Assembly (NCBI GenBank): GCA_964591085.1 | Contig: CAZPXH010000001.1 | Coordinates: 62,001-126,000 of the forward strand | From: CAZPXH01 sp964591085 | GTDB taxonomy: Bacteria > Spirochaetota > Spirochaetia > DSM-27196 > CAZPXH01 | Reading direction: 5' to 3' | DNA: 64,000 bases | Shown here: positions 17,047 to 24,618 of the stretch, piece after piece | How the letters are laid out: each line of letters starts with the position of its first letter | Position numbering within the stretch: the stretch's first letter is position 1 | The notes under the pieces: generated by a model | The model's input: the letters and a program-made list of their open reading frames with translations, nothing else | Told to the model about the DNA's origin: nothing | The model's database searches: none | Translations under genes and position numbers: made by a program

Positions 17047-19608
17047 CTAATCCAAAAGCGGGTTGCTTTGATCGTCCTCGGAGACTTCACCGTCCGTCTC
17101 GTCGGCGTCCAGCGGAGCGTTCCAGTCCAGCTCGGGCAGGCTGAAAGACAGCCCCTCTGCCAAGTCGGCAGACTGCGGGCGACTGTTGGTCAGGTTGAGC
17201 GAGGGACTGAAGACCGCGTCCCGGAGCCGATCCACGAGTTCTTCCTGCTGTTCCTGCTCAAAAATGGTCCTGGTGTCTATCTCGCGCGGTTCGGTGCCTT
17301 CCACAAAGACTTCTTCGTAAACCAGGGCCTCGTCATCAGTCACCGGCAGCTGTCCGGTCCTTCTGCTCACGACGGTGCGTACAATGCCGGTTGCAGGCTC
17401 CTGGAATTCGCGCGGCGGAAGTCCGTCGTGGATTTCCTTCGTGTAGGCCGCCCAAATGGGTCCGGCCGTGACCGCTCCGGTTTGATTGGCACCCAGGGAG
17501 TTGTTGCCTCCACGGTCAAATCCCAGCCAAACGGCGGTGGTGTAGTAGGGACTGAACCCAACCGTCCAGGCATCTGCCCAGTTCTGGGTGGTCCCGGTCT
17601 TGCCGGCCATGGGGTGGTTGAAGTCACCAACTGCGCGCCGACGGTTGGCCAGGGTACCGGTTTTCACCGTTTGCTGGAGCATGTCGGTCATCACAAAGGC
17701 TGATTGCGGGCTGATAATCTGCTGCGAATCGCCTTCCCGTGCCTGCCGTATCCTGAGCTCACGCTCCGGCTCTACAATGACCTCCCCATAACGATCCTCG
17801 ATGTAGCGGACGGCGATAGGCTCCACCGCGCGTCCGGCGTTCGCGAATGTCGCGTAGGCTCGCGCCATCTCCAGCGGGCTCACCGAGACTACACCCAGTC
17901 CCACCGGCCAGCGGCGGACAAAGCCGCGGTTCACCCACTCGTCCCGGGGAATTCCCAGAAGTGATCCCGCAGTCTCAAGCGCGCGGTCAAAGCCAACTCG
18001 TGACAGGACCACCAAGCTCGGAACGTTCATTGACTGGGCAAGAGCCTGTCGCGCCAGGACCGGCCCGACAAACACATCCTGGAAGTTGCGGGGTACATAG
18101 AAGCTTCCGTCAGCGTTCTCAAAGGCCCGGAAAGTATCGTAGATGAGAGTTGCCGGCGTAATTGCTCCGGCATCCACGGCGGCGGCGTAGTACAGCGGCT
18201 TGAAGGCCGATCCCGGCTCAATCTCCGCAAAAGCCGCGCGATTGAACTGGTTAGCTGCCTCAAAGTTCGCGCCGCCAACCATGGAAAGGATGTAGCCGCT
18301 ATCGTTCTCTATGGTGATCAGCGCACCCTCAACCGTGGTTCTCCTCGCCTGATCCTGCTGCTCGGCAACCACCGCCTGAGTGGCACTCCGAAGCTCGTCC
18401 TCCGGACCGGTGCCAAACATAAGGGACACCAGATCGATGACGGGATTCAGGTTTTCCCGGTAGTACTGCTGAGCCTGAAATTCGTTTCGTTGGCCAACAA
18501 CCCGGAGCTCCGGCACGTCCAGAGCAAGGGCCAGGAGATCCACAATTGGCGTGAAGCGATTCTCCGCCAGCTGCTCGTCGCTCTCCAGGTTGGCTCGGTA
18601 GGTCTCGTTCGCATCTGCAATTCCCTGGGTCAGAAAACGTTCCGCCGCTTCCTGGTACTCCAGGTTCAGCGTTGAGTAGACGCGGAGTCCGTCCCGATAC
18701 AGATCCAGGGTACCCAGGAGGTACTGGGTCTCCAGAAGGTTGAGCACGTACTCACTGAAGTACGGCGCCTGGTCTGCCCGTTCAGAAAGAGCAGTGGAGG
18801 TGTTAGCACGAGTGAAATCGTAGTTGTCCCAGTACTGGTTGAATGAAAGGCGCGCCAGCTGGGGAGATACGTAGCCCTCTTCTACCATCTGCTGCAGCAG
18901 CCGCTCCTGCTGTCGCCGGGCGGCTGTTGGATTGCCAATGGGCGAGTACAGCGCCGGACTGCGGAGCTGCACGATCAGGAGCGCGGATTCGGCGAGGCTT
19001 GCATCACTGATTCCGTGGCCAAAGTAGAACTGGCTTGCCGCCTCAACACCGTAGGTGCCCTCGCCGAGGTAGGCAAGGTTAAGATACTCGCCAAGGATCT
19101 CCTGCTTGCTCCAGGTGCGCTCCAGCTGGAAGGCCCACCACAGCTCTCGCAGCTTCCGCGTGTAGCTGATGTCGGTGCGGTCGTCAAAGAGGCTCCCGGC
19201 TACCTGCTGGGTGATGGTTGAACCGCCAGAGAAGAATGTTCCCAGTAGGTTGTTCACCAGCGCGCGAAGCGTTCCGCGGAAAGAAAACCCTCGGTGCTGG
19301 AAGAAGTTCTGGTCTTCGGAAGTGATCGTCGCGAGCACCAGGTGGTGTGGAAGGTCTTCAACAGCGATGAGTTCGCGCTTCTCCACCGAGAAGAACTCGG
19401 TAATCACGCGACCGTTTATATCCAGCAGCTGAGAAGGCAGAGCGGATTCTGCATCATCAGCGGCTTCAACCATTCCAATACTGGATTGCGCTCCCAGCAC
19501 CAGACCAAGGGTCACGCCCGCGATGAGACTACCGCTGATGAACAGGACTATTGATGTACGGGCGAGAAACCGCATTCCCCCTGCAGGCATGTTGCGAACG
19601 CTACCCAT
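17047..19608 (-). CDS. mrcA: bifunctional penicillin-binding protein 1A (transglycosylase/transpeptidase)
   Basis: This class A PBP polymerises lipid II and cross-links peptidoglycan. The 853 residues comprise a membrane anchor (about 16-40) and a GT51 glycosyltransferase domain with catalytic-site SEDQNFFQHRG (97-107) and GGSTITQQVAG (128-138). The transpeptidase domain has S467-A-F-K470, S526-M-N528 and K670-TGT. An acidic tail follows. Length fits the family. The start could also be ATG 19590 or 19575; no strong Shine-Dalgarno is seen for any. A terminator-like hairpin ends only 23 nt upstream of ATG 19608 on the same strand, so expression may depend on read-through or attenuation. Confidence 0.95.
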   Translation of the reverse strand: MGSVRNMPAGGMRFLARTSIVLFISGSLIAGVTLGLVLGAQSSIGMVEAADDAESALPSQLLDINGRVITEFFSVEKRELIAVEDLPHHLVLATITSEDQNFFQHRGFSFRGTLRALVNNLLGTFFSGGSTITQQVAGSLFDDRTDISYTRKLRELWWAFQLERTWSKQEILGEYLNLAYLGEGTYGVEAASQFYFGHGISDASLAESALLIVQLRSPALYSPIGNPTAARRQQERLLQQMVEEGYVSPQLARLSFNQYWDNYDFTRANTSTALSERADQAPYFSEYVLNLLETQYLLGTLDLYRDGLRVYSTLNLEYQEAAERFLTQGIADANETYRANLESDEQLAENRFTPIVDLLALALDVPELRVVGQRNEFQAQQYYRENLNPVIDLVSLMFGTGPEDELRSATQAVVAEQQDQARRTTVEGALITIENDSGYILSMVGGANFEAANQFNRAAFAEIEPGSAFKPLYYAAAVDAGAITPATLIYDTFRAFENADGSFYVPRNFQDVFVGPVLARQALAQSMNVPSLVVLSRVGFDRALETAGSLLGIPRDEWVNRGFVRRWPVGLGVVSVSPLEMARAYATFANAGRAVEPIAVRYIEDRYGEVIVEPERELRIRQAREGDSQQIISPQSAFVMTDMLQQTVKTGTLANRRRAVGDFNHPMAGKTGTTQNWADAWTVGFSPYYTTAVWLGFDRGGNNSLGANQTGAVTAGPIWAAYTKEIHDGLPPREFQEPATGIVRTVVSRRTGQLPVTDDEALVYEEVFVEGTEPREIDTRTIFEQEQQEELVDRLRDAVFSPSLNLTNSRPQSADLAEGLSFSLPELDWNAPLDADETDGEVSEDDQSNPLLD

Positions 19609-19630
19609 CGGAGACTGCCGCTGTCAACGA

Positions 19631-19662
19631 GCAAAAAAAAGACCGGCTCGGGGGAGCCGGTC
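19631..19662 (-). terminator. rho-independent terminator, minus strand, just before PBP1A
   Basis: Read on the minus strand, GACCGGCTC and GAGCCGGTC form a 9-bp perfect stem around a CCCC loop, followed by eight T. This is a strong intrinsic terminator. It lies 23 nt upstream of the PBP1A start and about 200 nt after the M23 peptidase stop, so it either ends the mla-peptidase transcript or a small RNA, or attenuates PBP1A. Confidence 0.85.
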
Positions 19663-19735
19663 AACCCTAGGGTATCGGTCAACAGATAGCAAACTGGGAG
19701 GGGAACTAAATGCGACCGATACCCGTATGATCGTC
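19633..19735 (-). ncRNA. candidate structured RNA: two hairpins with C-rich loops
   Basis: On the minus strand an 11-bp perfect stem (GGGTATCGGTC, 19680-19670 complement, with GACCGATACCC) encloses a 33-nt loop that contains CCCCTCCC. Seven nucleotides later comes the terminator hairpin with a CCCC loop and a T-run. Both loops are C-rich and could pair with purine-rich Shine-Dalgarno sequences. It could be a small RNA, the 3' UTR of the mla-peptidase operon or a 5' leader of PBP1A. I see no convincing promoter directly upstream. No open reading frame in this 257-nt gap looks real. I do not recognise an Rfam family. Confidence 0.45.
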
Positions 19736-19865
19736 CAGCAGGCAACCATACATGAGCACAGTAGCTCATATCGGGCGAGTTGAAAAGTCATCGGCCCTTA
19801 GCCGAGCGCTCCGTCCGGTCTTAGCCGGGCCCGCGCTACTGGTGTGCTTGCGCCGGTGTCGCCGC

Positions 19866-20849
19866 TCAGTTGCCTTCCCCGTTCACTCCAAAACGTTTCA
19901 GCGAGAGAAACAGCACCGGGTCCCGGGCAACGCCGTCCAGACGAACCTCAAAGTGGAGGTGAGCGCCTGTAACTGCGCCAGTGGCGCCAACGGTTCCAAT
20001 GGAATCTGTTGCTCGGACCTCAGCGCCAACGGAGACAATCGCCGTGCTGAGGTGTCCGTACAGCGTCTGGTAGTCGGAATCATGATCAATGATGACAAAG
20101 GTTCCGTAGACCGGGTGCTCTCCGATCTCCCTGACCACTCCGGCCCGCGCGGCGTAGACCGGCTGCCCGACGCTTGTTGCCAGATCCACCCCGCCGTGAA
20201 ACACAAGCCGCCCGGTCAGCGGACTCCGGCGCATTCCAAACCCGCTAGTGAAGCGGGACCCCGGAACGGGATTTCGGAAGATGCTCCTGAGGAAGGCGTC
20301 CCGCTCGGTCCGAGTGAAGCGCACAGCCGGTACAAAGCGATCCATTTCCTGAAGCAACCCGGCAACCGGAAGCCCACTCGCCTCAGAGAGCCGCAGACTT
20401 AACAGGCGCTCAATCTCCGTAATGGACTCAAGTGGGAGGAAGATTCCGTCCTGGTTAGGAATCAGCAGGACAGTTCCCTCTGGAACGTCCACCGAAGTCG
20501 CAAAGCGGTTGAGGCTGGCCAGGGTCTCCAGCCGGAGACCCAGCCCGGAGGATATCGCAATCAGGCTCTCCTCCCTGTCAACCCGGAAGCGGAAGATCCG
20601 GAGGCCTGGCAGGCCCTGGCCTCCACGGGCAAGTGCTTCCTGTGCGGCCTCAATGTCACGCTGCAGTTGGAGGTAGAGGGCATCCGAGGGGTGCAGTCGC
20701 TCAATTGCCGGAAGCAGGGATCGAGGATCATCCTCCGGGAGCACCACCTCCGCGTCGCTTCCAGCTTCCTGCGCGGGAAGCTGCAATACCAGCAGCGCGA
20801 GGGCCAGGAACCCGGCTACCCATCTTCTTGGGTGCGTTGCCCGCTTCAG
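19866..20849 (-). CDS. exported M23 (LytM-type) peptidase with LysM-like domain
   Basis: This probable peptidoglycan endopeptidase acts in the periplasm. Counting from CTG 20849 it has 328 codons. The signal peptide (RRWVAGFLALALLVLQLPA, about residues 8-26) lies entirely upstream of the first conventional start, TTG 20786. A LysM-like segment (ESLIAISSGLGLRLETLASL) is followed by the M23 domain with HGGVDLA, YGHLS and HLHFEVR, all the zinc and catalytic motifs. CTG 20849 overlaps the TPR-gene stop (CTGA) and has GGAG 8 nt upstream, so a CTG start is the best reading. It ends the mla-TPR-peptidase operon. Confidence 0.85.
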   Translation of the reverse strand: MKRATHPRRWVAGFLALALLVLQLPAQEAGSDAEVVLPEDDPRSLLPAIERLHPSDALYLQLQRDIEAAQEALARGGQGLPGLRIFRFRVDREESLIAISSGLGLRLETLASLNRFATSVDVPEGTVLLIPNQDGIFLPLESITEIERLLSLRLSEASGLPVAGLLQEMDRFVPAVRFTRTERDAFLRSIFRNPVPGSRFTSGFGMRRSPLTGRLVFHGGVDLATSVGQPVYAARAGVVREIGEHPVYGTFVIIDHDSDYQTLYGHLSTAIVSVGAEVRATDSIGTVGATGAVTGAHLHFEVRLDGVARDPVLFLSLKRFGVNGEGN

Positions 20850-21841
20850 GGAGACTCTCCACCGGCATCCGGTCCCGGCTCTTCCGGCGTTGCTGCTTCA
20901 CCGCTCTGGGTGCCATAGCGTTCCGCCAGCTGCCTCGTTCGGAGAGCGCGTTCGCTGTCCGCGGGGAGCTCTGTGAGCAGGGTCTGCATTCGCTGCAGAG
21001 TTGTCTGCACAGCCACCCGGTCGGGGAGCCCCAGAAAGGCGCCCAGCGCGCGCTCGTAGTAGTCCCACGACTGCTCCGGCCGTCCGGCTTCCGCGTTGAT
21101 CCGCCCAAGGGCAAACAGATCCTGCGCAATTCCCGGTGCGTTCTCCACCCGCTTGTCCGCATCCAGCGCGAGCAGAGCCTGTTCCTCCGCTTGCTGCAGA
21201 TTTCCGGCTTCCCTGGCGATCAACGCAAGCATGTAGTGGTTGCTGGCGAGCTCAGCCCAGCGTTCGTCGCGGGCGTTCCGCGCGCGTGCCTGCCGGAACC
21301 ACTGTTCGGCGACCTCAGCGTTGCCCATACGCCACTCCGCAATGCCAAGGTTGTGCTCGACGATGGCCCGGGCCTCCCGGTCTCCAGACGCTTCGGCCAG
21401 CTCCAGGGCCTGAAGGAATCGGTCCAGGGCCGCCGGAACCTCACCGCTGCGCAGTGCCAGCTGGCCCAGATTGGTCTCCGCCTCTGCGGCAATCCGCAGG
21501 TTTCCCGCGATACCAGCAGTTTCCCGCGCGCGCCGGAAGCTTGCCGCAGCACTGTCCAGGTCGCCGCTTGCCAGAAGGACCAGGCCCAGCGAGTTGCGTG
21601 CGGCGGCAACCCCGGGCAGGTGGTCCAGTGCAAGGCTCTCGCTGAGGGCAAGCTCAAACAGACTTGCTGCCTCAGCGTATCGGCCATCCGCGAACAGCTG
21701 GTTCCCCTGTTCTGCGTAGGTGGCAATGCGCTCGCGCCGGGAGGTTTCCCCGGTCGGCGCACCGCGGAGACTTGAGCATGCGGCCAGTGCTAGCGCCACG
21801 GCACACAGGATCGGCAGACGCCACCGTGCCAGCTGTTGCAT
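20846..21841 (-). CDS. TPR-repeat lipoprotein
   Basis: The 331-residue protein has a lipoprotein signal (LPILCAVALALAACSS; lipidated Cys near residue 22). About six tetratricopeptide-like repeats cover residues 38-275, for example GNQLFADGRYAEAASLFELA and NSLGLVLLASGDLDSAAASF, followed by an acidic Pro/Gly-rich tail. It is likely anchored to a membrane and facing the periplasm. The ATG overlaps the stop of the MCE gene (TGATG) and the stop overlaps the peptidase start. The operon order suggests it bridges the lipid-transport complex and the peptidoglycan peptidase; that is inference. Confidence 0.85.
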   Translation of the reverse strand: MQQLARWRLPILCAVALALAACSSLRGAPTGETSRRERIATYAEQGNQLFADGRYAEAASLFELALSESLALDHLPGVAAARNSLGLVLLASGDLDSAAASFRRARETAGIAGNLRIAAEAETNLGQLALRSGEVPAALDRFLQALELAEASGDREARAIVEHNLGIAEWRMGNAEVAEQWFRQARARNARDERWAELASNHYMLALIAREAGNLQQAEEQALLALDADKRVENAPGIAQDLFALGRINAEAGRPEQSWDYYERALGAFLGLPDRVAVQTTLQRMQTLLTELPADSERALRTRQLAERYGTQSGEAATPEEPGPDAGGESP

Positions 21842-22941
21842 CAGAAGCCATCCTCCCGCACGCCTTCAAAGGTCGTAGGAGTATCGGCCTCCTGTGGAAT
21901 CCCTCCTCGGAGGAGGGGATTGTTGGAGAGCCCCGTGAGCACGTCCTGTCCGGTGTCCAGGGTATCTCGGGTCTGCTCCAGGAGAGAGCGTACCTCTGGC
22001 TGGGTGGAATTGATGAAGGTCACGAAGTCTTCCAGGCTCGCGCCGGCGCGCTCCACCGAGGCAAGAATCGAGTTGACCTGCGCGTACAGCTCGCCCCGGT
22101 CTGAAAACAGCGCCCCCACCGAGCCCTCGTCGCCGAGCAGGACGGGCACCAGCCCTTCCGGGTCGGCCAGGACCGCCGAGGTCTGTTCCAGGTTGGACGC
22201 AAGCCGCTCCACGGAGGCTAGCGTTGTCCCAATGCTCGCAAGCGAATCATCAACCGACGGGAGCACCGAAGTCGTGGCCGTGCGGATGTCTGCTATGATC
22301 ACCGTTAGATCCGCGCTGATCGCCGCGAGATCCGTGAGGATTGCTCCCACCGGGCCCTCGGGCGAGCCCGAAAGACCCTGCTCCACGGTATTCAGGACCT
22401 CGTCGAGGCTTGTAAGGGCACGTCGCACCCCTGCGATCAAAGGATCTAGCTGCGTGACCAGGCCCGTGATCTCATCCGCGGTGTCCGGAACATCCGCAAG
22501 TCCTTCGCGCGCCCGACGCTGGCCCTCAGGACTCCCCAGACTCGGGATGAGGCTGGCCTCTGGCAGCGGCTCGGTCTGTTCCACGCCGGGGTGGAAGACC
22601 AGCCCGCCACCAAAGCCGGGGATCGGACTGGTTGCGAGCTCCAGGACAGAGAACTCGGTGACTCGGTCCACAAACTCTTCCTGGATGGTGAAGGTCACCA
22701 GGACCCTGTCGTTTTCGTCCAGATCCAGCGCTCGGACCCGGCCAATGCTGAAGCCGCGGTAGTCAACGCCCATACCTACAGAAAGGCCTGTTGCACTGGG
22801 GAATGAGCTGGTGTAGATGACGTCACGCGCAAACCACCGCTGAGAGCTTCCCATGGCAACGATGATTGCAATGGTTGTGAGGATTCCGAGGAGCAGAAAG
22901 ACGCCCACAACCTGGCTTGCAAAGCGGATTCGGAGCTTCAT
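21841..22941 (-). CDS. mlaD: MCE-domain protein, MlaD-like substrate-binding subunit
   Basis: The 366 residues comprise one N-terminal membrane helix (VVGVFLLLGILTTIAIIVAM, about 11-30) and a single MCE domain (about 38-120, GLSVGMGVDYRGFSIGRVRAL). A long alpha-helical region follows (about 160-345), typical of MCE proteins that form hexameric tubes in the periplasm. MCE proteins carry phospholipids between membranes with the MlaE permease and MlaF ATPase encoded upstream. It is longer than E. coli MlaD (183), so it may form a longer needle as in PqiB/YebT-type proteins. The stop overlaps the ATG of the TPR lipoprotein gene. Confidence 0.92.
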   Translation of the reverse strand: MKLRIRFASQVVGVFLLLGILTTIAIIVAMGSSQRWFARDVIYTSSFPSATGLSVGMGVDYRGFSIGRVRALDLDENDRVLVTFTIQEEFVDRVTEFSVLELATSPIPGFGGGLVFHPGVEQTEPLPEASLIPSLGSPEGQRRAREGLADVPDTADEITGLVTQLDPLIAGVRRALTSLDEVLNTVEQGLSGSPEGPVGAILTDLAAISADLTVIIADIRTATTSVLPSVDDSLASIGTTLASVERLASNLEQTSAVLADPEGLVPVLLGDEGSVGALFSDRGELYAQVNSILASVERAGASLEDFVTFINSTQPEVRSLLEQTRDTLDTGQDVLTGLSNNPLLRGGIPQEADTPTTFEGVREDGF

Positions 22942-23720
22942 GAGTCGCTCCCCATGAGATCAAGAATGTCGCCTGCCCAGCTGGCGGTCTCGCTCAGCAC
23001 ATCGGTGAGGATAGCCTGTACCGCGGGTCTCGTGTCCCGGGAGACCTCGGCCACCGGACCCGAAGCCAGCACCCGCCCATCGTCCAGTACCACCACCCAG
23101 TTTGCCAGGAGGGACGCAAGCTTTGCGTCATTGGTGCTGAAGACCAGGGAGCAGCCGCGGTCCCGCACCTCTTTGAGCAGGCCCAGGACCGTTCTCCGGG
23201 TTCCCGAACCAAGAGAGCTGGTTGGTTCATCCAGGAAAAGAATCTCCGGCCAGGTCACCAGGGACCTCAGCAGAGACACCACTTTCTGTTCACCCGCGGA
23301 CAGCTGTGCCGGCCGGAGGTGGAGGTCGTCAGCCATGTTGAATCGGCGGAGCAGCGGAAGGTAGGCGTTCCGCATCCGACCCACGGGAGTGTCAGGTTGA
23401 TGGACAAGAAGCGGCAGCTGTAGGTTCCTCTCCAGTGTCTCCGTTTGCCAGAGCGCAGCGTCCTGGAAGACGAACCCCATACGGGAGCGTAGAGAGAGCA
23501 GCTCGGAGTCCGGGAGGTTTGCCGGATTCTGACCGAGGATGCGGATCTCGCCTTCGTCCGGTGGTGTGATCCCGGCAGCAACCTTCAGCAGGCTGGACTT
23601 CCCCGATCCCTGGGGACCCAGGATGGCAACCGAGCTTCCGTCTGGCACACGCAGTGTCACCTTGTCCAGCACCATGAAGTCGGAGAAGAAGAGGTAGACA
23701 TCTGTGAGCTCAAGCAACAT
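22938..23720 (-). CDS. mlaF: MlaF-like ABC ATPase of lipid-transport system
   Basis: The 260-residue ATPase has Walker A GPQGSGKSS, a Q-loop near GFVFQDAAL, the variant signature LSAGEQK (LSGGQ in most) and Walker B ILFLDEP. The H-loop position reads FSTNDA, an Asn where His is usual. It powers the MlaE/MlaD phospholipid transporter. ATG 23720 is used because the N-terminus then matches the ABC core (MLLELTDVYLFF); upstream in-frame codons lie inside mlaE. It overlaps mlaE by 11 nt and mlaD by 4 nt. The H-loop change could lower ATPase activity and is worth checking. Confidence 0.9.
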   Translation of the reverse strand: MLLELTDVYLFFSDFMVLDKVTLRVPDGSSVAILGPQGSGKSSLLKVAAGITPPDEGEIRILGQNPANLPDSELLSLRSRMGFVFQDAALWQTETLERNLQLPLLVHQPDTPVGRMRNAYLPLLRRFNMADDLHLRPAQLSAGEQKVVSLLRSLVTWPEILFLDEPTSSLGSGTRRTVLGLLKEVRDRGCSLVFSTNDAKLASLLANWVVVLDDGRVLASGPVAEVSRDTRPAVQAILTDVLSETASWAGDILDLMGSDS

Positions 23721-24618
23721 AGGAGAGGACCGTGATGACCGCATTGGCGAGGATGGACAGCACAAAGCCCTGGGTGACGGCCTTGATGACCACCACCGGG
23801 ACCTCGTAGCTGGCGCGTTCCACCCGGAGCCCGTGATAGGTGGCGACCAGGGAAATGAGCAGGCCAAAGACCACGCTCTTGAGGAGAGAGACCAGGATGT
23901 CACCAAACCCGATGGCCTGAAGCAGGCCGGCGGAGTACTCGTCCAGTGGAAGCGAGCCGACGACCTGCGTCACCAGAAATGACCCGGCAAGTCCAAAGAC
24001 GTTGAAGTAGAAGTTGAGAATCACCGTGGAGATCAGGACACCCAGAACGCGGGGGACCACCACGTAGGCGATCGGATTGATTCCGGTTGCGGTGTATGCC
24101 TCTATCTCATGGTTCACAACCATGTTCCCCAGCTCGGTGGCAATGGCCGTACCACTGCGCGCCGTGATGATGAAGGCAGTGAGGATGGGCCCGAGTTCCC
24201 GGGTGATTACCACAATCAAGATGTTGTATATGAGGTCTCCCTGACCAAACTGGGGAAGCAGGGACAGACCCTGAACAATGATCACCGCTCCCAAAGCCAA
24301 TGACAGGATGGCTACAACGGAGACAGCCTCCACTCCCGTGAAGAGGATCTGCATGGTGAGCACACGTCCTGAATACGCGCGGCTCCTGAGGAAGCCCCGG
24401 AGACTGCGGGCAACTTCCACCACAAAGCCAAGAAATCGCGCCAGCGCCTGAAGGCGTCGAATAGCAGACCGACCACTGCGTTCGATCGGTCCTGCCGGTC
24501 GCGGCCGGGGTGCATCCACGGTGCCGAGCGTATTCCGCGCACCCCAATGGCGCAATATGGCATTCACGTTGATACAAGGCAGTCCACAGGATACGATAGG
24601 CAACTTGAGGAGCTGCAT
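23710..24618 (-). CDS. mlaE: MlaE-like permease of lipid-transport system
   Basis: This inner-membrane permease of the MlaE family has about five hydrophobic helices and the conserved segment ITRELGPILTAFIITARSGTAIATELG, shown here only in part (TRELGPIL, ARSGTAIATELG). The reading frame gives 302 residues from ATG 24618, but the family norm is about 260 and that ATG overlaps the divergent TTG start. A later start such as GTG 24567 is therefore more likely. No good Shine-Dalgarno marks either. It heads the mlaE-mlaF-mlaD-TPR-M23 operon, which is divergent from the cyclic-nucleotide-binding pair. Confidence 0.9.
   Translation of the reverse strand: MQLLKLPIVSCGLPCINVNAILRHWGARNTLGTVDAPRPRPAGPIERSGRSAIRRLQALARFLGFVVEVARSLRGFLRSRAYSGRVLTMQILFTGVEAVSVVAILSLALGAVIIVQGLSLLPQFGQGDLIYNILIVVITRELGPILTAFIITARSGTAIATELGNMVVNHEIEAYTATGINPIAYVVVPRVLGVLISTVILNFYFNVFGLAGSFLVTQVVGSLPLDEYSAGLLQAIGFGDILVSLLKSVVFGLLISLVATYHGLRVERASYEVPVVVIKAVTQGFVLSILANAVITVLSYVA
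24569..24597 (+). promoter_or_regulatory. sigma-70-type promoter for the cNMP-binding gene pair
   Basis: TTGATA (24569-24574) and TACGAT (24592-24597) are separated by exactly 17 nt. The predicted transcription start (about 24604) sits just before GAGGAG (24606-24611) and the TTG start at 24618, giving a very short leader. It overlaps the 5' end of the divergent mlaE gene. Confidence 0.65.

Noticed and set aside
19548..19769. Small minus-strand frame before PBP1A
   Set aside because: It runs through the two hairpins and the terminator, has no ribosome site and no recognisable sequence.
20728..21162. Alternative reading of the M23 gene start through ATG at about 20829 with a frameshift
   Set aside because: The ATG frame gives no signal peptide and would need a +1/-1 event; the CTG reading explains overlap, ribosome site and signal peptide together.
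21836..22762. 308-codon plus-strand frame opposite the mlaD gene
   Set aside because: Ser/Arg-rich shadow of the MCE coiled region; no start signal or family.
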